Origin: SURF-13 sp038924245
GTDB taxonomy: Bacteria; Pseudomonadota; Gammaproteobacteria; SURF-13
NCBI GenBank assembly: GCA_038924245.1
Contig: JBCKVB010000006.1
Location: forward strand, 1 to 46,184
DNA: 46,184 bases
Reading direction: 5' to 3'
Shown: piece by piece, positions 16,962 through 25,681 of the stretch
How positions within the stretch are numbered: position 1 is the stretch's first letter
How the letters are laid out: every line of letters begins with the position of its first letter
Made by a program: the position numbers and the translations under genes
The notes under the pieces: model-generated
Seen by the model: the letters and a program-made list of their open reading frames with translations, nothing else
Told to the model about the DNA's origin: nothing
Database searches by the model: none

Positions 16962-16999
16962 GGCGGCCCCCTGACCAAGGGGGCTGCCATTTTGTTTTT
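16962..16999 (+). terminator. Intrinsic terminator just upstream of argD
   Basis: A GC-rich stem (GGCGGCCCCCT / AGGGGGCTGCC, one G-T pair, 5-nt loop) is followed by ATTTTGTTTTT. It would end the PuuD-like transcript. It lies only 10 nt before the argD start, so argD needs a promoter inside it or read-through; attenuation is possible. Confidence 0.8.
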
Positions 17000-17009
17000 G
17001 AGGCCAGCC

Positions 17010-18185
17010 ATGTCCAATGCATTGATGTCCACTCACGCCCGTCTGCCGGTCGCCTTCGAGCGCGGCGCGGGCGCGTGGCTGTGGGATACGGAGGGGCGCA
17101 AATATCTCGACGCCTTTTCCGGCCTCGCGGTGTGCGGCCTGGGGCACGCTCACCCGGCGGTGGCCGAAGCGCTGTGCGCGCAGGCGCAACGGCTGCTGCA
17201 TACTTCAAACGTTTACCGCATCGCCAAGCAGGAACAACTGGGCGCGGAACTGGCGCGCGTGTCCGGCATGGACAAGGTGTTTTTCTGCAACTCCGGCGCG
17301 GAGGCCAATGAGGCGGCGATCAAGCTCGCGCGCCTGCATGGGCATCGCAAAAACATCGAGCTCCCAACCATCATCGTCACCGAGGACAGCTTCCACGGAC
17401 GCACGCTCGCTACCCTCGCCGCCACCGGTAACGCGAAGATAAAGCAGGGTTTCGAACCGGAGGTAGAGGGCTTTGTGCGCGTGCCGTTTGATGATCTCAA
17501 CGCCGTCGTCGCGCTGGCTAAAAAGAATTCCAGTATCGCCGCCGTGCTGGTGGAGCCGGTGCAGGGCGAGGGCGGCATCAACATCGCGCGCGCCGATTAT
17601 CTGCCCGGCTTACGTAAATTGTGCGATGAACACGGCTGGCTGCTGATGCTGGATGAGGTACAGACCGGGATGTGCCGCACCGGCAAGTGGTTTGCCTTTC
17701 AACACACCGGCGTAATGCCCGATGTGATGACGCTGGCCAAGAGCCTGGGCAACGGTGTGCCCATCGGCGCGTGCCTGGCGCACGGCGCGGCGGCGGAACT
17801 GTTCCAGCCCGGCAGTCACGCCACCACCTTTGGCGGTAATCCCCTGGTGTGCGCCGCGGCGCTGGCCGTGATCAGCGTCATGGAAAAGGAACAGCTTGCC
17901 GCGCGCGCCGCGCAACTGGGTGAAAACATGCTGAGCGGCTTCAAACGCGCCCTGCAAGGCAACAGCCATATCAAAGATATACGCGGTCTGGGCTTGATGA
18001 TTGGCATTGAACTGGACCGCCCGTGCGCGGAACTGGTGAAACTCGCGCTGGCCCAGGGCCTGCTGATTAATGTCACGGCGGAGCGCGTGGTGCGTCTGTT
18101 GCCGCCGCTCATCATCAGTGACGCCGAGGCGGAGCAGATCGTCACCGGCGTAAGCAACCTGATTAATGAGTTCAGTGGGGCGTGA
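17010..18185 (+). CDS. argD: Acetylornithine aminotransferase
   Basis: 391 residues, PLP-dependent class III aminotransferase converting N-acetylglutamate semialdehyde to N-acetylornithine in arginine synthesis. Visible motifs: FCNSGAEANEAAIKLAR, SFHGRT, VEPVQGEGG, LDEVQTGMCRTG and the PLP lysine in TLAKSLGNGVP. The ATG at 17010 is chosen; a TTG at 16992 is in frame but lies on the terminator's T-tract. argF starts 4 bp after the stop, forming an argDF pair. A dual role as succinyldiaminopimelate aminotransferase is possible. Confidence 0.95.
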   Translation: MSNALMSTHARLPVAFERGAGAWLWDTEGRKYLDAFSGLAVCGLGHAHPAVAEALCAQAQRLLHTSNVYRIAKQEQLGAELARVSGMDKVFFCNSGAEANEAAIKLARLHGHRKNIELPTIIVTEDSFHGRTLATLAATGNAKIKQGFEPEVEGFVRVPFDDLNAVVALAKKNSSIAAVLVEPVQGEGGINIARADYLPGLRKLCDEHGWLLMLDEVQTGMCRTGKWFAFQHTGVMPDVMTLAKSLGNGVPIGACLAHGAAAELFQPGSHATTFGGNPLVCAAALAVISVMEKEQLAARAAQLGENMLSGFKRALQGNSHIKDIRGLGLMIGIELDRPCAELVKLALAQGLLINVTAERVVRLLPPLIISDAEAEQIVTGVSNLINEFSGA

Positions 18186-18189
18186 AGTC

Positions 18190-19098
18190 ATGAGCGTGCG
18201 GCATTTTCTTACCTTGAGTGATTTAAACCCGGGCGAACTCGCGGCGCTGCTGAAGCGCGCCATGGAGCTCAAGGCCATGCAGCGCCAGGGTGTGCGCCAT
18301 GAGTTTTTGAAGAACAAGGTGCTCGCCATGGTGTTCGAGAAATCCTCCACGCGCACGCGCGTGTCGTTCGAGAGCGCCATGATCCAGTGCGGCGGCGGCG
18401 CGATCTTTCTCTCGCCGCGCGACACCCAGCTCGGCCGCGGCGAGCCGATTGAAGACACCGCGCGCGTGTTGTCGCGCATGGCGGACGTGATCGTGGTGCG
18501 CACCTTCGAGCACGAAAAGCTGGAACGCTTCGCCGCGCACTCCGGCGTGCCGGTTATCAACGCGCTCACCGACAAATATCATCCTTGCCAGTTGCTTGCG
18601 GATTTACAGACCTATATCGAACAGCGCGGCTCAATAAAAGGTAAAACCGTGGCTTGGGTGGGCGACGGCAACAATATGTGCAACTCTTACATCGAGGCCG
18701 CGGGTTTATTTGATTTTCGCCTGCGCGTCTCCGCGCCCGACGGTTACGCTCCCGACTCCGCGCTGCTCAAGAATGCCAGGCACGTCGAACTGGCGCGTGA
18801 CCCACGCCAGGCCGTGCGCGATGCGGACTTAGTGGTGACCGACGTGTGGGCCAGCATGGGGCAGGAACAAGAGCAGGCCGCGCGCGCGCGCGACTTCGCG
18901 GATTATCAGGTGAACGCCAAGCTCATGGCGCTCGCCAGACCGGACGCGCTGTTCATGCACTGCCTGCCCGCGCATCGCGGTGAAGAGGTGAGCGCCGAAG
19001 TCCTGGACGGACCGCACAGCGTAGTGTGGGACGAAGCGGAAAACCGCCTGCACGCGCAGAAGGCGCTGTTGGAGCGGTTGCTGGTCTCGGCTGATTAA
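18190..19098 (+). CDS. argF: Ornithine carbamoyltransferase
   Basis: 302 residues; makes citrulline from ornithine and carbamoyl phosphate. The carbamoyl phosphate loop is SSTRTR, then HPCQLLADLQT, the ornithine-binding D-x-WASMGQE and the HCLPAHRGEE loop. The ATG at 18190 sits 4 nt after the argD stop. Its 3' end overlaps the convergent hicA remnant by 4 bp. Confidence 0.96.
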   Translation: MSVRHFLTLSDLNPGELAALLKRAMELKAMQRQGVRHEFLKNKVLAMVFEKSSTRTRVSFESAMIQCGGGAIFLSPRDTQLGRGEPIEDTARVLSRMADVIVVRTFEHEKLERFAAHSGVPVINALTDKYHPCQLLADLQTYIEQRGSIKGKTVAWVGDGNNMCNSYIEAAGLFDFRLRVSAPDGYAPDSALLKNARHVELARDPRQAVRDADLVVTDVWASMGQEQEQAARARDFADYQVNAKLMALARPDALFMHCLPAHRGEEVSAEVLDGPHSVVWDEAENRLHAQKALLERLLVSAD

Positions 19099-19341
19099 TC
19101 TTCCAGCGCGGCGTAAAAATCCGCCTTGGAGACACCGGCCTGTCTGGCCATGTAGGTGATGATATCCTGGCTAAAGGGTGATTTAGGACAGTCTACCGTG
19201 ACTTTATAGCGCGCCGCGTCTATTGGCGGCGTCTTTTGCCCATTGTTCGTGGGACGTGCCTTTGGCCGGCCTGGGCGAGAAGCCCAGCTTTTTGAGTATC
19301 TGCTTTACTTCTTTACAAGTAAGAGGCCGATGTTTCGGCAT
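19095..19341 (-). pseudogene. hicA: HicA-type toxin gene with a frameshift
   Basis: The start overlaps the hicB stop (TGATG). The first frame reads MPKHRPLTCKEVKQILKKLG and later GTSHEQW, but stops at 19204. The next frame continues RYKVTVDCPKSPF, then ITYMARQAGVSKADFYAALE to a stop at 19095. Together these give the expected 80-residue HicA-like toxin, so one indel near 19210-19225 breaks it. The total of 247 nt is not a multiple of three. The catalytic His (SHEQW) is retained in the truncated part. Confidence 0.8.
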
Positions 19342-19679
19342 CAGCTATGCTTGTGTGGCGCCAATATGAGCGGAAGGGGTTCCTTGAAGAGAAGTTTCAC
19401 ATGGTTATGAACAGCGCCGATGCTTATGAGCGCTGAATAAAGATAATATTTCAGCCAATATTTGAAGGGGGCGCGTCTGGACAGGAGCGCCGCGGCGTGT
19501 TCTTTATCCTCTCCTGCGAGCGCATCGTAGATGTACTCGGAAATCATTTCTTCAAGCTTGTGTTTCACTTCATCAATCGTGTCTCCTTGCGCCGCGAGAC
19601 AAAGATCGAGACAAAACGCCTGCCATCCACCTGATATCTGTTCCGCATAGCAGCGCAGGGTTAGATTAACCGGCCTCAT
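19341..19679 (-). CDS. hicB: HicB-like antitoxin
   Basis: 112 residues starting MRPVNLTLRCYAEQISGGWQ, followed by AFCLDLCLAAQGDTIDEV. This is the HicB/DUF1902 partial RNase H-like fold that masks HicA. The C-terminus is hydrophobic and Lys-rich rather than a clear DNA-binding motif. It precedes hicA with a 1-nt overlap, the reverse of the classical hicAB order but usual for this subgroup. The toxin partner is frameshifted, leaving the antitoxin gene intact. Confidence 0.75.
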   Translation of the reverse strand: MRPVNLTLRCYAEQISGGWQAFCLDLCLAAQGDTIDEVKHKLEEMISEYIYDALAGEDKEHAAALLSRRAPFKYWLKYYLYSALISIGAVHNHVKLLFKEPLPLILAPHKHS

Positions 19680-19769
19680 TGTTGCTCTCCTGTGCCATGG
19701 CTTTTAGGACGTGACTTCCTTTTATATCAGTCAATACTGACCAACTTTTAATCAAAAGTATAGCAACTT

Positions 19770-21206
19770 TCAGGCCGTGCCGCCCACCGTCAGGCCGTCT
19801 ATGCGCAGAGTGGGCTGGCCGACGCCGACCGGCACGCTCTGGCCTTCCTTGCCGCAGGTGCCGACGCCGTCGTCGAGTTTTAAATCGTTGCCTACCATGG
19901 ACACGCGCATGAGCACGTCCGGGCCGTTGCCGATCAGCGTGGCGCCCTTCACCGGACGGGTGATTTTCCCTTTTTCGATCAAATAGGCTTCGCTGGCGGA
20001 GAACACGAACTTGCCGGAGGTGATGTCCACCTGGCCGCCGCTGAAGTTGACGGCGTAAAGTCCCTTGTCCACCGAGGCGATGATTTCTTCCGGCGCGTAT
20101 TTCCCCGCGGGCATGTAGGTGTTGGTCATGCGCGGCATGGGCAGGTGCGCGTACGATTCGCGCCGCCCGTTGCCGGTGGGCGCGACGCCCATCAGGCGCG
20201 CGTTGAGCTTGTCCTGCAGATAACCTTTAAGGATGCCGTTTTCGATCAGCGTGGTGCATTGCGTGGGCGTGCCTTCGTCGTCCAGGTTGAGCGAGCCGCG
20301 GCGGTGGGCGAGCGTGCCGTTGTCCACCACGGTGCACTGTTCCGAGGCGACGCGCTGACCGATGCGTCCGGCGAACGCGGAACTGCCCTTGCGGTTGAAG
20401 TCGCCTTCCAGGCCGTGACCAATGGCCTCGTGCAGCAAAACCCCCGGCCAGCCGGGGCCGAGCACCACCTGCATGGTGCCGGCGGGCGCGGCCACGGCGT
20501 CGAGATTGACCAGCGCCTGGCGCACCGCCTCGCGCGCGAAGTTCAGGCCGCGCTCGTTTTCCAGAAAATAGTCGTAACCCACGCGCCCGCCGCCGCCCGC
20601 GCTGCCCTGTTCGCGCCGTCCGTTGTGTTCCACGATTACGCTCACGTTCAAACGCACCAGCGGCCGCACGTCGGCGGCGAGCGTGCCGTCGCTGCCCGCG
20701 ATCAGCACCACGTCATGGGTGGAGGCGAGGCTCACCATGACCTGCTGCACGCGCGGATCGAACTTGCGCGCTTCGCGGTCCAGCATTTCCATTAACTGTA
20801 CCTTGGCGGTTTCGCTCAGCGTGCTTAACGGGTCGAGCGGCACGTACAGTTGGTGTCCGGCGCGGCCTTGCCAGGCGGCGAGCGATGTTTGTTGACCGCT
20901 GCGCGCGATGGCGCGCGCAGCCTGCGCGGCCTGGGTGAGCGCGGGCAGCACGATCTCGTCGGAATAGGCAAAGCCGGTTTTTTCGCCGCTCAGCGCGCGC
21001 ACCCCCACGCCTTGCTCGATGCTGTGCGAGCCTTCCTTGACGATGCCATCCTCCAGCGCCCACGATTCGGAGCGGCTCAGTTGAAAATACAAATCGGCGC
21101 CGTCTATGCCGGGCCGCATGAGCTGATCCAGTACGCGCGACAGTTCCGTGTCGCCGAGGCCGGTGGGGGCGAGCAGGGTATGGCGCGCGATGTCGAGGGT
21201 GTTCAT
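19770..21206 (-). CDS. tldD: Metalloprotease TldD
   Basis: About 478 residues. TldD forms a Zn-dependent heterodimeric protease with TldE/PmbA that degrades unfolded or leader peptides. The metal motif HEAIGHGLEGD (HExxxH) is clear, with GSAGGGGRVGYDYF and the C-terminal GVGTCGKEGQSVPVG block. The ATG at 21206 is chosen; a GTG at 21212 is also in frame. No tldE lies nearby, as is common. Confidence 0.95.
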   Translation of the reverse strand: MNTLDIARHTLLAPTGLGDTELSRVLDQLMRPGIDGADLYFQLSRSESWALEDGIVKEGSHSIEQGVGVRALSGEKTGFAYSDEIVLPALTQAAQAARAIARSGQQTSLAAWQGRAGHQLYVPLDPLSTLSETAKVQLMEMLDREARKFDPRVQQVMVSLASTHDVVLIAGSDGTLAADVRPLVRLNVSVIVEHNGRREQGSAGGGGRVGYDYFLENERGLNFAREAVRQALVNLDAVAAPAGTMQVVLGPGWPGVLLHEAIGHGLEGDFNRKGSSAFAGRIGQRVASEQCTVVDNGTLAHRRGSLNLDDEGTPTQCTTLIENGILKGYLQDKLNARLMGVAPTGNGRRESYAHLPMPRMTNTYMPAGKYAPEEIIASVDKGLYAVNFSGGQVDITSGKFVFSASEAYLIEKGKITRPVKGATLIGNGPDVLMRVSMVGNDLKLDDGVGTCGKEGQSVPVGVGQPTLRIDGLTVGGTA

Positions 21207-21297
21207 AGTCACACAATGTGGCCGGGGTGGCCGGAGTTAAAGATCTATTCTACCGTTTTCCGTGTACCGGCGTATGAAATGCGGCGCGGCGGCTGGC

Positions 21298-22047
21298 TCA
21301 TGACCGTGTGCCGCATACCGGGCAGGCGGGGTCTTTGCGTAATTTAACCGTGCGCCATTCCATGCTCAGCGCGTCCAGCAACAGCAGGCGTCCACTCAGG
21401 GTTGCGCCGATGCCGAGTAAGAGTTTGATGACCTCAACCGCCTGTATGGAGCCGATGATGCCAGGCACCGGCGCGAGCACGCCGAGCGTGGCACAGCCTT
21501 CCTCTGCACCGGAGTCGTCTCGATACAGGCAGCGGTAGCACGGACTGTCGGCGCGGCGCAGGTCGAACACGGCAACCTGTCCTTCCGTGCGTATCGCCGC
21601 GCCGGATACCAGCGGTTTTTTTGCGCGCACGCAGGCGGCGTTGAGCGCGAAGCGCGTGGCGAAGTTATCACTCGCATCGGCTACCACGTCGGCGTGCTGT
21701 ACCTCGTGCGCAAGCTCGTCTTCCGTCAAGCGTTTATTGAACGCGGTGACTCTGCTTTCAGGATTGAGCGTTAGCAGCGTGTCGCGCGCCGAATCGGTTT
21801 TGGCGCGCCCGATGTCAGAGGTACGGTGCATGATCTGGCGTTGCAGATTGGATAAATCCACCCGGTCGTCATCAGCGATGACCAGATGACCTACACCGGC
21901 CGCGGCGAGATACATGGCGAGCGGCGAACCCAGGCCGCCTAATCCAATAATCAGCACACGCGAGTTGAGTAATGTCTGCTGGCCTTCCAGACCAATCCGC
22001 GGCAACAGAATCTGGCGGCTGTAGCGTTGTAATTGCTCGTCATGCAT
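21298..22047 (-). CDS. moeB: MoeB/ThiF/HesA-family E1-like adenylyltransferase
   Basis: 249 residues from the ATG at 22047. It adenylates the C-terminal glycine of a ubiquitin-like sulfur carrier (MoaD or ThiS). Motifs: QLQRYSRQILLP at the N-terminus, the nucleotide loop IIGLGGLGSP, the Arg-rich LSNLQRQ, DASDNFATR, and two Cys pairs (CYRCLYRD, CPVCGTRS) for structural zinc. The start lies inside the prmC end (ATGCATGA), so the genes are translationally coupled. No rhodanese domain is present. ThiF function cannot be excluded. Confidence 0.88.
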   Translation of the reverse strand: MHDEQLQRYSRQILLPRIGLEGQQTLLNSRVLIIGLGGLGSPLAMYLAAAGVGHLVIADDDRVDLSNLQRQIMHRTSDIGRAKTDSARDTLLTLNPESRVTAFNKRLTEDELAHEVQHADVVADASDNFATRFALNAACVRAKKPLVSGAAIRTEGQVAVFDLRRADSPCYRCLYRDDSGAEEGCATLGVLAPVPGIIGSIQAVEVIKLLLGIGATLSGRLLLLDALSMEWRTVKLRKDPACPVCGTRS

Positions 22048-23011
22048 GAGGCGTTTTCCACTGCGCGACGGCAACGCGCGGAATACCGGCCAGGTCCGTG
22101 TAATCCTGAACGCGGGTATAACCGAGATCAGAAAGAATCTGAACTATCTCATGCCCTTGATCGTAACCATGCTCCAGCAGCAACCAGCCACCCCCCCTCA
22201 CCCGGCTGCGCTTCTCTCCCTCATCCCCGGCCCTTCTCCCGGAGGGAGAAGGGAGTAAATGCCCCCTCTCCCTGTGGGAGAGGGTTGGGGTGAGGGAGGG
22301 GGAAATAAAATGTTCACGCGCCCGCATCGCAATAGCACGCAGATACTGCAAACCGTCCGCACCGGCCACCAGGGCGACGCTCGGCTCAAAGCGTAAATCA
22401 CTCAAGTGAGGGTCGTTGCTCCTGACGTACGGCGGATTGGACACGATCATGTCGAAGCGTTCGTCCTGCAGCGGGCCGAACCAGTCGCTCAGGCGGAACT
22501 CCACGTTGCGGATATTCAAGCGCGCGGCGTTGGCGCGCGCGATTTCTAACGCGGCCGGTGAAATATCGGTGGCGATGATCTGGCAACGTGGGCGCTCGCG
22601 CGCCAGCGCCAGCGCAATCGCGCCCGATCCCGTGCCGAGGTCGGCGATGCGCCAATCAGCATCGGCTGGAATTTTTTGTAAGGCCAACTCAACCAGCAAC
22701 TCGGTCTCCGGGCGCGGGATCAGCACATCCGGCGTCACCCGTAACTCCAGTGACCAGAATCCGCGCACGCCAATCAGATAAGCGGCGGGTTCCCCCCGCG
22801 CGCGGCGCGTGACCAGGGCATCCAGTTGGGCAAGCTGCGCGGGCGTGAGCGTCTGATCGGGCCGGCCGCGCAGCGCGCTACGCGGCCGATGCAGCACGTG
22901 CGCGAGCAGCAGCTCCGCCTCCAGCGCGGCGTTTTCATGCTGCGCCAAACTCTGCGTGGCCTCTTGCAGCGCTGTAGAGAGCGTAACGCGCGTTGCGTGT
23001 TGCGCGCCCAT
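22040..23011 (-). CDS. prmC: Peptide chain release factor methyltransferase PrmC, with an inserted palindromic element
   Basis: About 323 residues; methylates the Gln of the GGQ motif of release factors. It carries the SAM site DLGTGSGAIALALA and the catalytic NPPY (VSNPPYVRS). Between REHF and GGGWLLLEHGYDQG lies an in-frame insert of about 36 residues (LTPTLSHRERG..., PSPSGRRAGDEGEK) that the family lacks. The insert is encoded by a dispersed palindromic repeat at 22190-22315. It falls in a loop before a core strand, so function may survive. It follows prfA with a TGATG overlap; a GTG at 23014 is an alternative start. Confidence 0.92.
   Translation of the reverse strand: MGAQHATRVTLSTALQEATQSLAQHENAALEAELLLAHVLHRPRSALRGRPDQTLTPAQLAQLDALVTRRARGEPAAYLIGVRGFWSLELRVTPDVLIPRPETELLVELALQKIPADADWRIADLGTGSGAIALALARERPRCQIIATDISPAALEIARANAARLNIRNVEFRLSDWFGPLQDERFDMIVSNPPYVRSNDPHLSDLRFEPSVALVAGADGLQYLRAIAMRAREHFISPSLTPTLSHRERGHLLPSPSGRRAGDEGEKRSRVRGGGWLLLEHGYDQGHEIVQILSDLGYTRVQDYTDLAGIPRVAVAQWKTPHA
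22190..22315. repeat. Dispersed palindromic repeat inserted in prmC
   Basis: Two strong dyads lie next to each other: CCCTTCTCCCGGAGGGAGAAGGG centred near 22237, and CCCTCTCCC/GGGAGAGGG near 22272. CCCTCACCC-type arms lie outside. This is the common proteobacterial repeat that translates as SLTPTLS.RERG. Here it lies inside a coding gene and keeps the frame. Confidence 0.75.
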
Positions 23012-24090
23012 CACGCCAAGGCCGCGAGCTGGTCGGCCTGATATTCGCTGATTAAGGGATTAACCACCATGTCCAGGCTGCCCTGCAAAATGGTGTCGAG
23101 CTGATACAGGGTTAAATTGATGCGGTGATCGGTCAGCCGTCCCTGCGGAAAATTATAGGTGCGGATGCGGTCGGAGCGCTCGCCGCTGCCCACCAGGTCG
23201 CGGCGCAGCTTGGTCCGCGCGGCGGTTTGCTTGCTGCGTTCCGCGGCCAGCAGACGCGCCTGTAGCAGCGACATGGCGCGCGCGCGGTTTTTGTGTTGCG
23301 AGCGCTCGTCCTGGCATTCCACCACGGTGCCGGTGGGCAGGTGCGTGATGCGGATCGCGGAATCGGTTTTGTTCACGTGCTGACCGCCCGCGCCGCTGGC
23401 GCGGAAGGTGTCTACTTTCAAATCCGCCGGATTGATGGTGATCTCGTCTATCTCCGTCACCTCCGGCATCACCGCCACGGTGCAGGTCGAGGTGTGGATG
23501 CGCCCTTGGGCCTCGGTCTCCGGCACGCGTTGCACGCGGTGTCCGCCGGATTCGAACTTGAGGCGCGAGTAGGCGCCGTGCCCGATCACGCGCAGCACCG
23601 CCTCCTTGTATCCGCCGCGCTCGCTCGCCGCGCTGCTGATAATCTCGGTTTGCCAGCCGCGCGACTCGGCATAGCGCGTGTACATGCGCAGCAGACCGCC
23701 CGCGAACAGCGCGGCCTCGTCGCCGCCAGTGCCGGCGCGGACTTCCAGAAAGATGTTGCCCGCGTCGTGCGGGTCGCTGGGCAGCAGCAGCGTTTGCAGC
23801 TCCAGCTCCAGTTCCTGCGCGCGTGCACGCGCCTGTTTCAATTCCTCTTCGGCCAGCGCGCGCATGCCGGGGTCGGCATCCTGCAACATCTGTTCCGCGT
23901 TGGCGGCTTCCTGCAACACCGCCCGGTATTTCTCGAAACACGCCACCACCGGCGACAGTTCCGCGTATTCCTTGGAGTAGCCGCGGAAACGCTGCTGGTC
24001 GCGAATGGTGTCCGGGCTGGCGAGCAGGGCGTTGATTTCGTGCAGGCGCTCGGACAGGTTTTCGAGCTTGCCGCGTATCGAGGGGTTCAT
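23011..24090 (-). CDS. prfA: Peptide chain release factor 1
   Basis: 359 residues, full length. Recognises UAA and UAG. It has the tripeptide PxT anticodon-like motif (RVPETE) and the catalytic GGQ (ASGAGGQHVNKTDSA), whose Gln is the PrmC target. The gene order hemA-prfA-prmC is classical for Gammaproteobacteria. Confidence 0.97.
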   Translation of the reverse strand: MNPSIRGKLENLSERLHEINALLASPDTIRDQQRFRGYSKEYAELSPVVACFEKYRAVLQEAANAEQMLQDADPGMRALAEEELKQARARAQELELELQTLLLPSDPHDAGNIFLEVRAGTGGDEAALFAGGLLRMYTRYAESRGWQTEIISSAASERGGYKEAVLRVIGHGAYSRLKFESGGHRVQRVPETEAQGRIHTSTCTVAVMPEVTEIDEITINPADLKVDTFRASGAGGQHVNKTDSAIRITHLPTGTVVECQDERSQHKNRARAMSLLQARLLAAERSKQTAARTKLRRDLVGSGERSDRIRTYNFPQGRLTDHRINLTLYQLDTILQGSLDMVVNPLISEYQADQLAALA

Positions 24091-24141
24091 TACTTCAGGG
24101 AAAAACGAAGAAAAGCAAAAACCGCGCTTTTTTCTTTTCGT

Positions 24142-24174
24142 CTCTGAAAAATCCCAAGAAGGGATTTTTCAGAG
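24142..24174 (-). promoter_or_regulatory. Hairpin between hemA and prfA
   Basis: A perfect 14-bp stem (CTCTGAAAAATCCC / GGGATTTTTCAGAG) with a 5-nt loop fills the 111-bp hemA-prfA gap. There is no clean T-tract directly after it in the reading direction. It could be a partial terminator, an RNase processing site or a stability element. Confidence 0.55.
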
Positions 24175-24201
24175 TTTCTAAAGGTGAAAAGATACAAGGG
24201 T

Positions 24202-25494
24202 TCACTCTTCACTCTTTTCGCCGGCGCCCTGTATTGTCAGGTCTTTTAAATTGAACAACTCGTGCGCCGCGCGCAGCAACTCGACGCGTCCCTCGGCGCT
24301 GGCCTGCTTCAATTGCACGCACGGGGTGTGGATGAGTTTGTTGGTGAGCGCGCGCGCCAGCAGGTGCAGCACCTGCTCCGGGTCGCGCCCTTGCGCGAGC
24401 AGACGCTGCGCGTTGGCGAGCTCCTCGTCGCGCGTGCGCTCCGCGCTCATGCGGTAGTCGCGGATGGTGGACACCGCGGACAAGGATTGCAGCCAGCCGT
24501 TAAAGTTCGCCACCTGCGTATCCACGATTTCCTCCGCCTGTTTGGCGGCCTCCTGGCGCGATTGCAGATTTTCCTGGATCACTTCCTGCAAATCGTCCAC
24601 GGTGTACAGATACACGTCGGCGAGATTGCCCACCTCCGGCTCAATGTCGCGCGGCACGGCGAGGTCCACCATGAACATGGGGCGGTGCTTGCGCACCTTC
24701 AACGCGCTCTCCACGCTGCCCTTGCCGAGGATGGGCAGCTCGGCGGCGGTGGCGGAGATCACGATGTCGGCCTCGGAGAGATGCGCGGGGAGTTCGGACA
24801 GCGCGATGGCGTAACCGTTGAACTCGGAGGCCAGGGCATGGGCGCGCTCCACGGTGCGGTTGGCCACGATCACGCGCCCGATATTATTTTCGCGCAGGTG
24901 GCGCGCGGTAAGCTCGATGGTCTCGCCCGCGCCGATCAGCAAGGCGGTGTGCTTGCTCAAGTCGCCGAAAATCTGTTTGGCCAGGCTCACCGCGGCGAAC
25001 GCCACCGACACCGGGCTGGCGCCGATGGCGGTGTCGGTGCGCACCTGCTTGGCGGTGGTGAAGCTGTGCTGGAACAAGCGCCCCAGCAGCGCGCCCGCCG
25101 TGCCCGCTTCCGTTGCGATTTTGTACGCCTCCTTGATCTGCCCCAGGATTTGCGGCTCGCCCAGGATCATCGAATCCAGCCCGCTCGCCACGCGCAGCAG
25201 GTGACGCACCATCGCCGCGCCCTCATGGGTATATAAATAAGGCGCCACCGCCGCATCGCTCAGTCCGTGATAGCGGCACAGCCAGGCGCTTACCGCGGCG
25301 CTATGCGCGTTTTCATCCAGATTGCAATAGATTTCCGTGCGGTTACACGTGGAGGTAATCACCGCCTCCTGCACGCCGGGCTGGGTGGTGAGCTCACGCA
25401 GCGCGCCGGTCAGGCGCGCGGGCGCGAACGCCACGCGCTCGCGGATATCCACCGGGGCGGTCTTGTGGTTGATGCCGACGCTAAACAGCGACAT
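24202..25494 (-). CDS. hemA: Glutamyl-tRNA reductase
   Basis: 430 residues; first step of C5 haem synthesis, reducing Glu-tRNA to glutamate-1-semialdehyde. The N-terminus SVGINHKTAPVDIRERVAF and the catalytic Cys in ITSTCNRTEIY are canonical. An NADPH domain (LIGAGETIELTARHL) and a C-terminal dimerisation domain follow. It is divergent from the TPR lipoprotein gene across a 187-bp region and heads the hemA-prfA-prmC-moeB run. Confidence 0.96.
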   Translation of the reverse strand: MSLFSVGINHKTAPVDIRERVAFAPARLTGALRELTTQPGVQEAVITSTCNRTEIYCNLDENAHSAAVSAWLCRYHGLSDAAVAPYLYTHEGAAMVRHLLRVASGLDSMILGEPQILGQIKEAYKIATEAGTAGALLGRLFQHSFTTAKQVRTDTAIGASPVSVAFAAVSLAKQIFGDLSKHTALLIGAGETIELTARHLRENNIGRVIVANRTVERAHALASEFNGYAIALSELPAHLSEADIVISATAAELPILGKGSVESALKVRKHRPMFMVDLAVPRDIEPEVGNLADVYLYTVDDLQEVIQENLQSRQEAAKQAEEIVDTQVANFNGWLQSLSAVSTIRDYRMSAERTRDEELANAQRLLAQGRDPEQVLHLLARALTNKLIHTPCVQLKQASAEGRVELLRAAHELFNLKDLTIQGAGEKSEE

Positions 25495-25681
25495 ACCTTA
25501 AATCCTGCTGGACGAAAAGCTACGGCAAGGCTATTGTGTATACGCCAAACGGTCAAGGCCGGATAACGGCCTTCCCTCAACTGCTTGAGACCCGGACATT
25601 GCCTGCGAAATTTTGAAGGATAAGCGCGCGGAATACAAGGATGCGCGTCTTGGCCCTGCGCCTCAACGGACTCTATTTTCG

